A DNA stretch of 64,000 nt from Flavobacteriales bacterium (GTDB lineage Bacteria > Bacteroidota > Bacteroidia > Flavobacteriales_E > Vicingaceae): contig JACJZB010000001.1 in NCBI GenBank assembly GCA_020635815.1, forward strand, positions 496,001 to 560,000. The letters run 5' to 3'. Position 1 is the first letter of the stretch, and every line of letters begins with the position of its first letter. Under the pieces are notes generated by a model. It worked only from the letters and a program-made list of their open reading frames with translations, ran no database searches and had not been told where the DNA came from. A program made the translations under genes and the position numbers. This document shows, piece by piece, positions 1 to 9,550 of the stretch.

Positions 1-68
1 TTTTTCATACTGGATTCTTGATCTCCATTGCATTTCGTCAGGAAAAACGAACAACCAAAAACCGTCAT
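1..68 (-). CDS. Possible start of a lipoprotein gene running off the left edge
   Basis: A minus-strand frame is open from an ATG at 66-68 to the window edge. It extends upstream in frame to a TTG at 101-103. From the TTG it would read as a short basic start, a hydrophobic run and a V-F-G-C lipobox. Only about 22 to 34 codons are visible, so this is a weak call. The remaining bases up to 176 show nothing else clear. Confidence 0.25.
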   Translation of the reverse strand, partial: MTVFGCSFFLTKCNGDQESSMK

Positions 69-176
69 TACGGAAAATAAACTGCAACGAAATTTATCTG
101 CAATTTCCTATCCAATCTTTAGAAATTTCATTCTTTTAACATAAATAGTTATATTTACAATACTTAAACTTTCTTT

Positions 177-755
177 ATGAGATCAATACTACTAATAGCA
201 TTAACTACAATTATTACAATCTCTATATCAGCTCAAACAGTTCCGCCATGCTTAAAAAAACCAGACGGAGAATTAAAAGTATTATTTACTTCTGTGTACA
301 AAATTGTACCAACTTATTATGGTGCTGGTGCTGAAAATGATTTAAGCAAACCTAGTTGGAAAGAAACAGGTGATTTAAAAGGAACAAAGCATGTAACGGA
401 TAAAAGTATGACAGACGATAATGGGTTATTATTGCAAGAGTGGTATAAATTATTAAAAGAGAGGTTAGAAAAAATGGGAGTTCCAGTTCCTGAAAATTTT
501 GATTATCTTAATATGCAAGATCCCGCAGAAGGTGCTGTTGAGGCTCAAAAAAAACTTACCGATGTTAAACAATGGGTTATGATAACATGTAATGACTTAT
601 CTAAAGCACAAAAAGCATTTAAAAAAGGCACCCTTAGTTTAGAGTCCTTTAATAATGTTGTTATCTCTATTCAATGTGCTGGTAGTACTACTTCTTATAT
701 AAAAAGAGGAAGTAATTTGGCTTCTATTTTAGATAAAGTTGAGGAAGACCTTTAA
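177..755 (+). CDS. Secreted protein of unknown function
   Basis: 192 residues. A clear Sec signal peptide (about residues 1-19, ending S-I-S-A-Q) is followed by a soluble, Lys/Glu-rich domain with three cysteines. I recognise no family. It sits 17 bases upstream of the next small secreted protein on the same strand, so the two may be co-transcribed. Periplasmic or extracellular location is inferred from the signal peptide only. Confidence 0.7.
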   Translation: MRSILLIALTTIITISISAQTVPPCLKKPDGELKVLFTSVYKIVPTYYGAGAENDLSKPSWKETGDLKGTKHVTDKSMTDDNGLLLQEWYKLLKERLEKMGVPVPENFDYLNMQDPAEGAVEAQKKLTDVKQWVMITCNDLSKAQKAFKKGTLSLESFNNVVISIQCAGSTTSYIKRGSNLASILDKVEEDL

Positions 756-772
756 AAAATAATTTTAACCCT

Positions 773-1099
773 ATGAAAAATCTAATCTTTCTTATAGCTA
801 TCGTGTTGTTTAGCTTAACAACACAGGCTCAGAAAAAAGAAAAAACTTATAAAGTATTAGCTGCTTGTGGTACATGCCATTTTAATATGAGCTCACCAAC
901 AGGTTGTGCGTTGGCTATACAAGTAGCGGGTAAATATTATTGGGTAGATGGTAGCACACTTCAAGATCATGGAGATGAACATGATGAAGATGGCATGTGT
1001 AAAGTAACACGTAAAGCTGAAGCACAAGGTACTTTTGAAGGTAACCGATTTAAAGCTACTTCGTTTGCTTTAATTTCCGAAAAAAAGAAGAAAAAGTAA
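773..1099 (+). CDS. Small secreted Cys/His protein, DUF6370-like
   Basis: 108 residues with a signal peptide (MKNLIFLIAIVLF start, cleavage near T-Q-A-Q). The mature part has a C-G-T-C motif, a second Cys in T-G-C-A-L, the segment G-K-Y-Y-W-V-D-G, then H-G-D-E-H-D-E-D-G-M-C, and ends in a run of lysines. The layout resembles small Bacteroidota proteins of the DUF6370 type. The Cys/His/Asp pattern suggests metal binding, which is inference. It probably shares a transcript with the secreted protein 17 bases upstream. Confidence 0.65.
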   Translation: MKNLIFLIAIVLFSLTTQAQKKEKTYKVLAACGTCHFNMSSPTGCALAIQVAGKYYWVDGSTLQDHGDEHDEDGMCKVTRKAEAQGTFEGNRFKATSFALISEKKKKK

Positions 1100-1208
1100 G
1101 TAGTTCTACTTAATAATAAATAAGCAAATTTTACATTTAATTTGAGTACTACTGCTCTTGTATAGAGCATCTTATGGTTTTAATTTTATTGATATAAAAC
1201 TTAGAGCC

Positions 1209-1505
1209 ATGAAAAATCTACTTTTAATCTCCCTTTTCTTAATTAGCTACAACTTTTGTTTTTCCTCCACTTTTGGAGACACAGGAAAAGAAAGTACAAC
1301 ACTTAATTGCAATAAATATGATCAATTCTTTAAAGTAGAAGAAATAAATAAGGTAATTGATGAAAGTTTGCTAACCAATACTAATTCAATACTAAAAAAT
1401 GCCCTTCTCTCTAAGAATAAAAATTATATGGTAGCTATAGAAGATGCAGCTGTTAATCCTGCTTTACAGCAAGAATTTGATAAGTTTATAGCTAGTGACT
1501 ATTAA
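1209..1505 (+). CDS. Small secreted protein of unknown function
   Basis: 98 residues from the ATG at 1209. An in-frame upstream start at 1158 would add 17 residues ahead of a good signal peptide, so the ATG at 1209 (MKNLLLISLFLISYNFCFSS) is preferred. The mature part is short and helical in character, with one Cys. No family recognised. Confidence 0.6.
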   Translation: MKNLLLISLFLISYNFCFSSTFGDTGKESTTLNCNKYDQFFKVEEINKVIDESLLTNTNSILKNALLSKNKNYMVAIEDAAVNPALQQEFDKFIASDY

Positions 1506-1571
1506 AATAGATTCAGCTTATTAATTGAAGCTAACCCAAGATTCAGATCTAAAAAATGGTATTTTAGATTA

Positions 1572-2414
1572 ATGAAAGCTTTCTGTTTTATAATGGTTTT
1601 AATTTTTTTGATTGGCTGTAAAACCAAACATGAAGAGATTAACACCAAAAATGCAGACACAACACTTATTGAATCACCAATTTTAAATGATGATACAATC
1701 AGTATTCAAGAAATAGAAAACAGTTGGAAAGTTGCTTTAGAAATTAATGAAGGTTATTTTGAAAGTTACACCATTAACTATAACAACGGAAAACAGCTAA
1801 CCGTTCCTGTTGACAATAACATACCTTTAATTGGTGGGGTAGATCACTCTTCAGCTCATTTCATTAATGATACTACTTATTTTGTACCTCATGTTGCAGC
1901 TTCAAAAAACGGACATTTTGAATTGTACATTTTTAAAAATGGTTCTTGTAGATATCAAGAAGTAATTACTCGTAAACAAAAAAAAACTATAATTGATGAA
2001 GTAGAGACGGTAATAAGTCAAGCCCAACAAACCAACCAAAAACAACCAGAAATAAATAACAACTATACACAAACTGCAACCGAAATTAAATTTACAAGAA
2101 AAATTATAGATTTTGGTGATTCATCTATTGGTTGTAGTAATAGTCAAATTGAAATAGTTTTCTCAATACCTACAAGTGCTACAGATACTTTTTATATGGC
2201 TAACAACGACTTGAAAACGATAGATTTTTCTTATCATTACTCGGGTGGTTTATATGAAGAAACGAGCCAAGAACTACTAAAAGGCTATATAAAAGGTACG
2301 AAGCAAATTGATAATTCTTGGCTAATTGAAACTGATTTCTGGTTTAAAGCAACCTCTTTTCCTCAAGGTAAAGAGGTTGAAAAAAAATTAAAGCTCAACG
2401 AAGTTTACCAATAA
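1572..2414 (+). CDS. Lipoprotein of unknown function
   Basis: 280 residues. The N terminus has a hydrophobic run ending in the lipobox L-I-G-C (Cys at about residue 16), so the protein is expected to be lipid-anchored. The rest is polar and Asn/Thr-rich, with a probable beta-rich domain between residues 50 and 125 and another after 160. No catalytic motif is visible. It ends convergently with the TPR protein on the other strand, with a terminator hairpin between them. Confidence 0.65.
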   Translation: MKAFCFIMVLIFLIGCKTKHEEINTKNADTTLIESPILNDDTISIQEIENSWKVALEINEGYFESYTINYNNGKQLTVPVDNNIPLIGGVDHSSAHFINDTTYFVPHVAASKNGHFELYIFKNGSCRYQEVITRKQKKTIIDEVETVISQAQQTNQKQPEINNNYTQTATEIKFTRKIIDFGDSSIGCSNSQIEIVFSIPTSATDTFYMANNDLKTIDFSYHYSGGLYEETSQELLKGYIKGTKQIDNSWLIETDFWFKATSFPQGKEVEKKLKLNEVYQ

Positions 2415-2417
2415 TTA

Positions 2418-2447
2418 AACTGTTTTGTAAACCTACAAACAGTTTTT
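2418..2447. terminator. Rho-independent terminator between convergent genes
   Basis: Arms AACTGTTTTGTA (2418-2429) and TACAAACAGTT (2434-2444) pair with one bulged T around an AACC loop and run into five Ts. It lies between the lipoprotein gene (+) and the TPR gene (-), overlapping the 3' end of the latter. Confidence 0.75.
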
Positions 2448-3086
2448 ATCTATCTGTTGTTGAATAAAATCTTTGGAACTTTCTACACCTAAATATAGAG
2501 CTTCATATAAATCATCACAAGCACCATCTTTATCACCTTTTAATTTTTTTAAGTATGCTCTATTTGTATAACCTGCTTCAAGTCGAGTTAAAATCATATT
2601 TCCATCAATACGATTAGTCTCTGTTTCTATAATTTGGTTGAAGTCAGCGAGAGCTCCTTTGTAATCTTTAAATTGTTTTGCTTTAATAATTCCTCGATTA
2701 TTTAAAGCATTCCACATTTCAGCACTATATTTATTTGCCAAATTTATAACTTTTGTGTAGTGTGCCACTGCACCTACAAAATCTTTTTCTTCCTCTCTGG
2801 CAAGAGCTTTTTTATAATAAAATTCAGCAGTTTCTACTTCTACTTCTATTGGTTTATCAATCTTATTTTCTTCAGTTTTATATGCAACATCTTCTGAAAC
2901 ATCTTCTATAATTTTAGGTAAAGAATGGTCTGCTTCTTTCCCAAACTCATCAGGTTGTTCATTAATTGTAAACATATACATGCTGTAAATTCCTATAAAG
3001 AACAGTGCAACAACTATTAATAAAACCCTCCTTAGTTTATCTTTTGGAGAATCTCCTCTCGAAATTATTGGTCCATTGTTTTCCAT
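2433..3086 (-). CDS. Membrane-anchored TPR protein
   Basis: 217 residues. A single membrane helix (about residues 19-40) follows a short charged N terminus. An acidic linker comes next, then TPR-type repeats from about residue 85 (A-x-A-R-E-E-E-K-D-F-V-G-A-V-A-H-Y) through the segment G-D-K-D-G-A-C-D-D-L-Y-E-A. The C-terminal C-D-D-L pattern is common in Bacteroidota TPR proteins. The role is likely protein-protein interaction at the inner membrane; the partner is unknown. Confidence 0.7.
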   Translation of the reverse strand: MENNGPIISRGDSPKDKLRRVLLIVVALFFIGIYSMYMFTINEQPDEFGKEADHSLPKIIEDVSEDVAYKTEENKIDKPIEVEVETAEFYYKKALAREEEKDFVGAVAHYTKVINLANKYSAEMWNALNNRGIIKAKQFKDYKGALADFNQIIETETNRIDGNMILTRLEAGYTNRAYLKKLKGDKDGACDDLYEALYLGVESSKDFIQQQIDKNCL

Positions 3087-3274
3087 AAGTTAAATATACC
3101 TTTTTCTAGAATAATTTAAAAAAAGAATTAGTGCGTTAATTTAAAGGATTACTGAGTATGTTGAAGATTGTGTGAGTAAATGTTGGTTTGATTGTAAAAA
3201 ACTGGTTTACAGGGGGTTGTAATTATTTTTTATTATTATTATATTGCAATGTAATTTTACTAAATATCCTAGCT

Positions 3275-5194
3275 ATGGTTAAGTATATATATTTATTTAT
3301 TGTTTTTATTATAAGCCTACAAAAAATTTCTGCTCAGTGCAACTCAAATGAAAAAGAGTTAACTATTAATATTGTTGCCGATAATTGGCCTATTGAAATA
3401 AGCTGGGAAGTAGAAAACTTAGCAACATCTACTGTTGTAGCGTCAGGAAACTCAACTGGAAGTTCGGTATGTCTTGATTCAACAATTTGTTACCGATTTA
3501 CTATATATGATAGCTATGGTGATGGAATTTGTTGCAATGAAGGCAATGGATATTATGAACTTTATTTAGATGGTATTTTAATAAAAACAGGAGGAGAATA
3601 TACTTTTTCTGAGAGTAAAACCTTAAACTGCAACCCTATAGATTCGTCAAATTTAGCTCTTGTTATAATTAATACTAATGGACAGACTATTCAGGATAAT
3701 ACTAGAATTATTGCAGACATGCAGATTATCTATAACGGGTTTAATAATATGAATCATTACAATGATTTTCCTAACAATTATAATGATAAAATAAGTATTG
3801 AAAAAAGAGGTTCTTCTTCCCAAATGTTTCCAAAAAAATCTTACAGTTTAGAAACTCAAGATGCTCAAGGTAACAACAATAATGTTAGTTTAATAGATAT
3901 GCCACAAGAAAATGATTGGGTCTTATATGCTCCATATTCTGATAAAAGTTTAATGAGAAATGTACTTACTTATAAATTAGGAAGAGAAATAATGTCATAC
4001 GCTCCTCGAACTCAATTCTGTGAAGTTGTCATTAATGACGAGTACCTTGGGGTTTATGTATTAACCGAAAAAATTAAAAGAGATAAAAATAGGGTGGATA
4101 TTGCAAAACTTGACGCAGATGATTTGGCAGGAGATAGTTTAACGGGTGGGTATATTATTAAAATAGACAAAACAACCGGAGGGAGCTCTATTGGTTGGAC
4201 TTCTCCTTATGCTGCACCTATAGACCCATCAAAACAAATAAATTTCTTATATCATTATCCTAAAGAAGCTGATATTTTACCAGCTCAAAAAACCTATATA
4301 GAAAATTATATTACCGATTTTGAAGATGCATTGAATGGACCAAATTTTGCTGATCCTATTACTGGGTACACACCATTTATAAAAGATAAATCGTTTATTG
4401 ATTTTTTTATTTTTAACGAATTAAGTAAAAATGTAGATGGCTATCGAATAAGTTCTTTCTTATATAAAGATAAAGACAGTAAAGGAGGTAAACTTAAAAT
4501 GGGACCTTTATGGGATTTTAACATTGCCTACGGTAATTCTAACTATTGCGATGGGGAATATACAACAGGGTGGCAAAAAGACTTTAACAGTATTTGTCAA
4601 CATGATAATATGGTTCCTTTTTGGTGGAATAGACTGTTAGAAGACACTACATTTGCCAATAAGTTAAAATGTCGGTGGGAAGAAAAACGCCTAGGACCAC
4701 TTCATTTAGATACAATCTTAAACACGATTGACTCTATAGCATTTTATTTAAATGATGCTCAACAACGAAACTTTGATAAATGGAATATATTAGGCAATTA
4801 TGTTTGGCCAAATAGCTATATCGGAAGCACTTATCAAGATGAGGTAAATTTTTTAAAATATTGGATTACCTCTAGAATTAGTTGGATGGATAATAATATG
4901 CCTGGTAATTGTTCAATTCCTGTTGGAATTAATGAATCATTTCTAGCTGATCAAATTAAGGTATATCCTAATCCAGCCAAAGATGTTCTTAATATTGAAA
5001 TTAATAAGAAGACAGGCAGCAACTTTAATATAGAAATACATGATATAAAAGGAAAGTTAGTTACTCTCCATAAATTTACCAGAGTAGAAAATATAATTAG
5101 TTTACCAATTCATGATTTAGTTGGAGGGTTTTATTTATTAAAAATTACTTCTGCTGATTTTAATCAAACTTTTAAATTTATAAAAACGGAATAA
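3275..5194 (+). CDS. Secreted CotH-kinase family protein with T9SS sorting tail
   Basis: 639 residues from the ATG at 3275. An in-frame start at 3188 adds a second hydrophobic stretch and is less likely. A signal peptide ends K-I-S-A-Q. A Cys-rich beta domain follows (residues about 20-125). The CotH domain has E-K-R-G-S-S-S, P-K-K-S-Y, D-W-V-L-Y-A-P-Y-S-D-K, R-N-V-L-T-Y-K-L, G-V-Y-V-L-T-E-K-I-K and M-G-P-L-W-D-F-N-I-A-Y-G-N. CotH proteins are atypical secreted kinases. The C-terminal 75 residues (V-Y-P-N-P-A-K-D through the final F-K-F-I-K-T-E) are a type A sorting domain, so the protein should leave by type IX secretion. Confidence 0.85.
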   Translation: MVKYIYLFIVFIISLQKISAQCNSNEKELTINIVADNWPIEISWEVENLATSTVVASGNSTGSSVCLDSTICYRFTIYDSYGDGICCNEGNGYYELYLDGILIKTGGEYTFSESKTLNCNPIDSSNLALVIINTNGQTIQDNTRIIADMQIIYNGFNNMNHYNDFPNNYNDKISIEKRGSSSQMFPKKSYSLETQDAQGNNNNVSLIDMPQENDWVLYAPYSDKSLMRNVLTYKLGREIMSYAPRTQFCEVVINDEYLGVYVLTEKIKRDKNRVDIAKLDADDLAGDSLTGGYIIKIDKTTGGSSIGWTSPYAAPIDPSKQINFLYHYPKEADILPAQKTYIENYITDFEDALNGPNFADPITGYTPFIKDKSFIDFFIFNELSKNVDGYRISSFLYKDKDSKGGKLKMGPLWDFNIAYGNSNYCDGEYTTGWQKDFNSICQHDNMVPFWWNRLLEDTTFANKLKCRWEEKRLGPLHLDTILNTIDSIAFYLNDAQQRNFDKWNILGNYVWPNSYIGSTYQDEVNFLKYWITSRISWMDNNMPGNCSIPVGINESFLADQIKVYPNPAKDVLNIEINKKTGSNFNIEIHDIKGKLVTLHKFTRVENIISLPIHDLVGGFYLLKITSADFNQTFKFIKTE

Positions 5195-5512
5195 TAAACA
5201 TTAAAGGGCTACTTAGATGATTACTACCTTTTTAAGGGAAGGGTGCAATAGTTTTTATAGTCAACTTTAGGTTAGTTAAGTTTCTTTCATTCTTCCTTTG
5301 GAATAATTAGTTTCAATTATTTCACTTTTACCATTTTAGTCAAAGTATAATTATCATCTACAAATATTATTTATATGGGTTGATTATAAGTTATTTTATG
5401 AAAACAGGTAGGTATTAGTACTTAAAATAAAAAGGGTAAAATCTGAGTTGAAAATCAGTGTTATTGCTCTTGTAGTTAATTGTTTGCAGGACTAATTTTA
5501 ATGTAAAAAAAT
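5195..5512. other. Intergenic gap with no recognised feature
   Basis: 318 bases of very AT-rich sequence between the CotH gene and the next small gene. I see no convincing small reading frame, no strong hairpin with a T-run and no consensus TAnnTTTG box. Confidence 0.4.
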
Positions 5513-5998
5513 ATGAAATACCTAATTACATTAACCCTCATTTTATGTATATCCAATTTAAGCTTTGCAGCTAAGAAACAGCACAAATATTTGAGTTATG
5601 AGCAATACATTGAGAAATATGGGGCAAACCAAACTTGCGTAACTATTATTGATCTTTTTTTCAATAAACGAAATTTATCTGGTATAGGTCAAATGTCTTT
5701 TTTACCAACCACTTCTGTAGTTGCAATTATTATTCCTCCTATTGGAATTGCTACTATGGCAATTTCTACTCCTCTGTTTGTTAATGGCTTGTTAGTAAGG
5801 CATAAGTATAGTCACAAAAATTTAGTAATTGCATTAGAATATTATCAAAATAAAAAGTTATTGTCTGAAAAATTTAAAAAAGAAATTACCAAAGCCATAC
5901 AAGATAATAATAAAAATGCCCTAGAATTGAAAAGAGAAGAAAAGTTGCTTGCCCTAAAACAAATAAATAAATCAAATTCTATTTTAATCGTGGAATAA
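5513..5998 (+). CDS. Small membrane or exported protein of unknown function
   Basis: 161 residues. A signal peptide (cleavage near S-F-A-A) is followed by a polar segment and one strong membrane-type helix (V-V-A-I-I-I-P-P-I-G-I-A-T-M, about residues 69-90). A Lys-rich, probably coiled-coil tail comes last. No family recognised. Confidence 0.6.
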   Translation: MKYLITLTLILCISNLSFAAKKQHKYLSYEQYIEKYGANQTCVTIIDLFFNKRNLSGIGQMSFLPTTSVVAIIIPPIGIATMAISTPLFVNGLLVRHKYSHKNLVIALEYYQNKKLLSEKFKKEITKAIQDNNKNALELKREEKLLALKQINKSNSILIVE

Positions 5999-6041
5999 TT
6001 ATTAATTATTATATTGTATGCTCGTATGTGTTAAATAGTCT

Positions 6042-6425
6042 ATGAGATATACATTCTTAATCATAATAATATTATTCCTTTTTGGTTGTCAACCCCAAAA
6101 TAGAAGGATTGAAAACACAACAAATAGAACAAAAGACCCCAATGCAAAATACACCACCTGTGTACTAATTGAGAAATATTTTATAAATAAAGGTGGTAAA
6201 AAGGGTGATTTTACAGAACTTTATTTACAATGTTCAGTACAAGATTATTTTATAAAAATATGTGCTGGAGAAGTAACAGAAAAAGAGCTACTTAAGTATT
6301 TAAACCAAGAAATTACAGTAGATGTGGAAATAAAAGAGGGTAGATGGGATTATTGTAGTAATGACCTTTCAAATGCTCAGAGTAGAGTGGGAGTTTTTGC
6401 GGTTATCCATAAAATAATTGAGTAA
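6042..6425 (+). CDS. Small lipoprotein of unknown function
   Basis: 127 residues. The hydrophobic start ends in L-F-G-C (Cys at residue 16), a good lipobox. The mature domain contains three further cysteines, consistent with an extracytoplasmic disulfide-bonded fold. No family recognised. Confidence 0.6.
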   Translation: MRYTFLIIIILFLFGCQPQNRRIENTTNRTKDPNAKYTTCVLIEKYFINKGGKKGDFTELYLQCSVQDYFIKICAGEVTEKELLKYLNQEITVDVEIKEGRWDYCSNDLSNAQSRVGVFAVIHKIIE

Positions 6426-6558
6426 TAGATGAGCTTATTTTAATTATATTTTGTTTCGCAACTTTTTAACGAGATGATTGAGCTGTAGATTTTTTACTAT
6501 ACACAGACATTACTTATTTTAGAACCATTTTATAGGCTCTATCTTACATCGATGTTAA

Positions 6559-7866
6559 CTATATTAGCATTCCAACTACTACCGCAGTAAATAATGAGGC
6601 TAATGTACCTCCTATTAAAGCCTTAAAACCATATTTTGAAAGCATTCCTTTTTTAGACGGAGCTAATGCTCCTATGCCTCCAATTTGAATGCCGATTGAA
6701 GCAAAATTAGCAAACCCACAAAGTATATAAGTTGCCATTATTATTGATTTCTCTTCAGCAAATTTTCCAGCCATTTTCATTTCACCTAACGAAACATAGG
6801 CTACAAATTCGTTTAAGATGGTTTTTTCTCCTAGTAATTGACCTACTAATACCATATCGTCCGAACATACACCCATCAACCACGCAATTGGAGCAAATAG
6901 ATAACCTAAAATAAACTGAAAAGATAATCCTTCAAAAGCTGTATTTGAGCTTATCATATCATTTATTGTTGTCCAATCACCAAGTTTAAACAAAATGTAA
7001 TTACCCATTGCCATTAAAGCAATAAACACCAACAACATACCTCCAACATTCACAGCTAATCTTATTCCCTGCGAAGTTCCATTTGCAATAGCTTCTAAGG
7101 CGTTTGAGCCTATTTTGTCTTTTGATATTTTTAAATTTCCATCAAATTTTTCTGTCTCTGGAACTAATATTTTAGCAGCTACAACAGCTGCTGGCGCCGA
7201 CATTACCGATGCAGCCAATAAATGTTTTGCAAAAAATACTTGCTGAACAGGATCATCACCTCCTAAAAAACCAATATAGGCAGCTAAAACTCCTCCTGCA
7301 ATGGTTGCCATACCGCCACTCATTAAACACATTAATTCAGAATTAGTCATCTTTTCTAAATAAGGTTTTACTAATAAAGGTGCTTCGGTTTGACCTAAAA
7401 ATATATTACCTGCTGCTGCTAAACTCTCTGCTCCAGATAGGTTCATTGCTTTTTTCATTACCCATGCAAAGCCATACACTATTTTTTGGAGTATTCCCCA
7501 ATAATAAAACAAACTTGTTAAAGCAGAAAAGAAGATTACGGTAGGTAAAACCATAATCACAAAATTGATTAATGAATTACCTATTTCTCCACTAACAAAT
7601 GATTTAAACAAAAACAAGGTTCCTTCTTGAGTGAATCCAATTACCTTAGTAAAGATTTTACTCACAAATTCAAAACCTTCTTCAACAAAAGGAACTTTTA
7701 ACACCAATATTGCAAAAACAAATTGAATTGCTAACCCTTTGGCTACGAGTGGCCAATTAATCTTACGCTTATTGTCGCTAAACAAAAAAGCTATTGCTAA
7801 CAAAACAGCCATTCCTAAAATACCTTTTAGAATAGCAGAAAAACTTATGGCTAATAATGTTGTCAA
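6559..7866 (-). CDS. Concentrative nucleoside transporter (NupC/CNT family)
   Basis: 435 residues, close to the usual 400-430 for bacterial CNT transporters. It has about ten hydrophobic segments and the family-type stretches G-N-I-F-L-G-Q-T-E-A-P, M-S-G-G-M-A-T-I-A-G-G-V-L-A-A-Y and C-G-F-A-N-F-A-S-I-G-I-Q-I-G-G. These belong to the substrate- and cation-binding core. CNT proteins import nucleosides with Na+ or H+ across the inner membrane. The gene starts 12 bases after the next minus-strand gene, so the two are likely co-transcribed. Confidence 0.88.
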   Translation of the reverse strand: MTTLLAISFSAILKGILGMAVLLAIAFLFSDNKRKINWPLVAKGLAIQFVFAILVLKVPFVEEGFEFVSKIFTKVIGFTQEGTLFLFKSFVSGEIGNSLINFVIMVLPTVIFFSALTSLFYYWGILQKIVYGFAWVMKKAMNLSGAESLAAAGNIFLGQTEAPLLVKPYLEKMTNSELMCLMSGGMATIAGGVLAAYIGFLGGDDPVQQVFFAKHLLAASVMSAPAAVVAAKILVPETEKFDGNLKISKDKIGSNALEAIANGTSQGIRLAVNVGGMLLVFIALMAMGNYILFKLGDWTTINDMISSNTAFEGLSFQFILGYLFAPIAWLMGVCSDDMVLVGQLLGEKTILNEFVAYVSLGEMKMAGKFAEEKSIIMATYILCGFANFASIGIQIGGIGALAPSKKGMLSKYGFKALIGGTLASLFTAVVVGMLI

Positions 7867-7878
7867 AATAAGGAGGAG

Positions 7879-8514
7879 TTAGTTTGCGTTACGCTTATCT
7901 ATTTCTACTTTAATTTTAGATGCTTCTTCGTAATCTTCATTTTCAATTGCTGATTGCAATCTGGCATTTAGTTCTTCGTTTGATAAATCAGCATAATTTA
8001 ATGGCTTCTTAGAAGATGGTGAGGTTGTTTCTGATAATTCATCTTCTATTTCATTAATCTGATTTTCTATGTCAGAAGTTCCGTCGTCATTAGTAGATTC
8101 ATCTAAAATTATCCCTGCACTAGACAATATAAATTCATAAGTTGAAATTGGGCATTTAAACCTTACGGCTAACGCAATTGCGTCTGAGGTTCGTGTGTCA
8201 ATTTCTACTTCTTTACCGTCTTTTTCAGTAATTAATTTTGCATAAAAAATTCCTTCTACAAGATTATAAATGATAATCTCCTTTACTTGTATTTCGTAGG
8301 CATCCGAAAAAGTCTTGAATAAGTCGTGAGTAAGCGGGCGACTTGGCGTCATTGCTTCTAATTCAATTGCTATTGCTTGAGCTTCAAAACCACCAATAAT
8401 TATTGGTAATCTTCTTTTTGCACCTACTTTCTCACCCAATACTAAAGCATAAGCCCCTGTTTGAGTTTGACTGTACGATAAACCGATTATTTCTAATTCT
8501 ATTTTTTCCATCAA
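7879..8514 (-). CDS. Bifunctional-nuclease (BFN, DUF151) family protein with UvrB/C motif
   Basis: 211 residues. Residues 1-130 match the BFN/DUF151 domain: E-I-I-G-L-S-Y-S-Q-T, P-I-I-I-G-G-F-E-A-Q-A-I, and D-T-R-T-S-D-A-I-A-L-A-V-R. After an acidic linker, the last 40 residues look like a UvrB/UvrC interaction motif (A-R-L-Q-S-A-I-E-N-E-D-Y-E-E-A-S-K-I). This two-domain form is common in Bacteroidota. Nuclease activity was shown for plant relatives; the bacterial role is uncertain. Confidence 0.85.
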   Translation of the reverse strand: MMEKIELEIIGLSYSQTQTGAYALVLGEKVGAKRRLPIIIGGFEAQAIAIELEAMTPSRPLTHDLFKTFSDAYEIQVKEIIIYNLVEGIFYAKLITEKDGKEVEIDTRTSDAIALAVRFKCPISTYEFILSSAGIILDESTNDDGTSDIENQINEIEDELSETTSPSSKKPLNYADLSNEELNARLQSAIENEDYEEASKIKVEIDKRNAN

Positions 8515-8517
8515 CGT

Positions 8518-8543
8518 AAAAAGGGAGATTTTGGATCCCCCTT
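8518..8543 (-). terminator. Terminator downstream of etfA
   Basis: Read on the minus strand, AAGGGGGA (8543-8536) pairs with TCTCCCTT (8528-8521) around a seven-base loop, with one G-T wobble, and runs into Ts. It separates the etfBA unit from the BFN gene. Confidence 0.65.
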
Positions 8544-8560
8544 GTATGGTTAGTTAATTT

Positions 8561-9523
8561 CTATTGTTGAGCTTTTAATTTCTTAACTGCTTCTATTAAT
8601 TTTGGTACAACTTCAAAAGCATCTCCAACTATTCCATAATCAGCTGCTTTAAAAAATGGTGCTTCGGCATCGGTATTTATTACTACAATTACTTTACTTC
8701 CGTTTACACCTGCTAAATGTTGTATAGCTCCAGAAATACCAATTGCTATATATAAATTTGGACGAATTGCAAATCCTGTTTGTCCAACATGTTCGTGGTG
8801 AGGTCTCCAACCAATATCAGCTACTGGACGAGAACAAGCAGTTGCAGCACCCAATTCATGAGCTAATTCTTCTATCATTCCCCAATTTTCTGGTCCTTTT
8901 AATCCTCTACCTGCTGAAACTACGATATCAGCTTCTGTTAATGATAATTCTGTAGATTCTTTTCTAACTTCTTTAACTTTTAAGTTTGTAGTTGGAATTT
9001 CTACAGCGAAAGCTTCAATAGCAGCACTTCCTTCTCCAATTTTCTTTTCAATAGAATTAGGTAATACTGAAACGATTTTAGTAGCTGAATTTACTTCAAC
9101 AAAAGCAAATGCTTTTCCAGAAAAAACAGCTTTTTTTACTACAAATCCACCATCTGTATTTGGTAAAGCTATTGCTCCAGAAACTAATCCTGCATCTAAT
9201 TTTGCTGCTAATCTCGGTGCAACTGATTTTCCCGAATAATCGTGAGAAAAGATAATAGTATCTGCTCCAATTGATTTCGCAGCTTCAGCTATTACGTGAG
9301 TTATTTTTTGTGGGTCAAAACTATCTAGTGTAGCATCTGAAGCATGCAATACTTTTGAGATTCCATATTTCCCTAATTCTTCAATACCTGAAACAGTTCC
9401 TGTAACTAATGCTGTTGCAGAACTACCAGTTTGTTGAGCTAATTGAGCTCCATAATTTGCTGCTTCAAAAGCATTTTTGGTTAACTTACCATTACTTGAA
9501 TCAGCATATATTAAAATTGACAT
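8561..9523 (-). CDS. etfA: Electron transfer flavoprotein alpha subunit
   Basis: 320 residues, the normal length. The C-terminal FAD domain shows V-V-S-A-G-R-G-L-K, A-C-S-R-P-V-A-D-I-G-W, G-Q-T-G, A-I-G-I-S-G-A-I-Q-H and V-I-N-T-D-A-E-A-P-F-F, all typical of EtfA. With EtfB it accepts electrons from acyl-CoA dehydrogenases and passes them to the quinone pool through ETF:quinone oxidoreductase. It lies 27 bases downstream of etfB. Confidence 0.95.
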   Translation of the reverse strand: MSILIYADSSNGKLTKNAFEAANYGAQLAQQTGSSATALVTGTVSGIEELGKYGISKVLHASDATLDSFDPQKITHVIAEAAKSIGADTIIFSHDYSGKSVAPRLAAKLDAGLVSGAIALPNTDGGFVVKKAVFSGKAFAFVEVNSATKIVSVLPNSIEKKIGEGSAAIEAFAVEIPTTNLKVKEVRKESTELSLTEADIVVSAGRGLKGPENWGMIEELAHELGAATACSRPVADIGWRPHHEHVGQTGFAIRPNLYIAIGISGAIQHLAGVNGSKVIVVINTDAEAPFFKAADYGIVGDAFEVVPKLIEAVKKLKAQQ

Positions 9524-9550
9524 AATTTTCTTTTTTAAAGTTCTTAAATT

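Noticed and set aside
967..1170. Minus-strand frame of 67 codons opposite the DUF6370-like gene
   Set aside because: It is a shadow of the plus-strand gene; its run of Phe mirrors the Lys tail of that gene.
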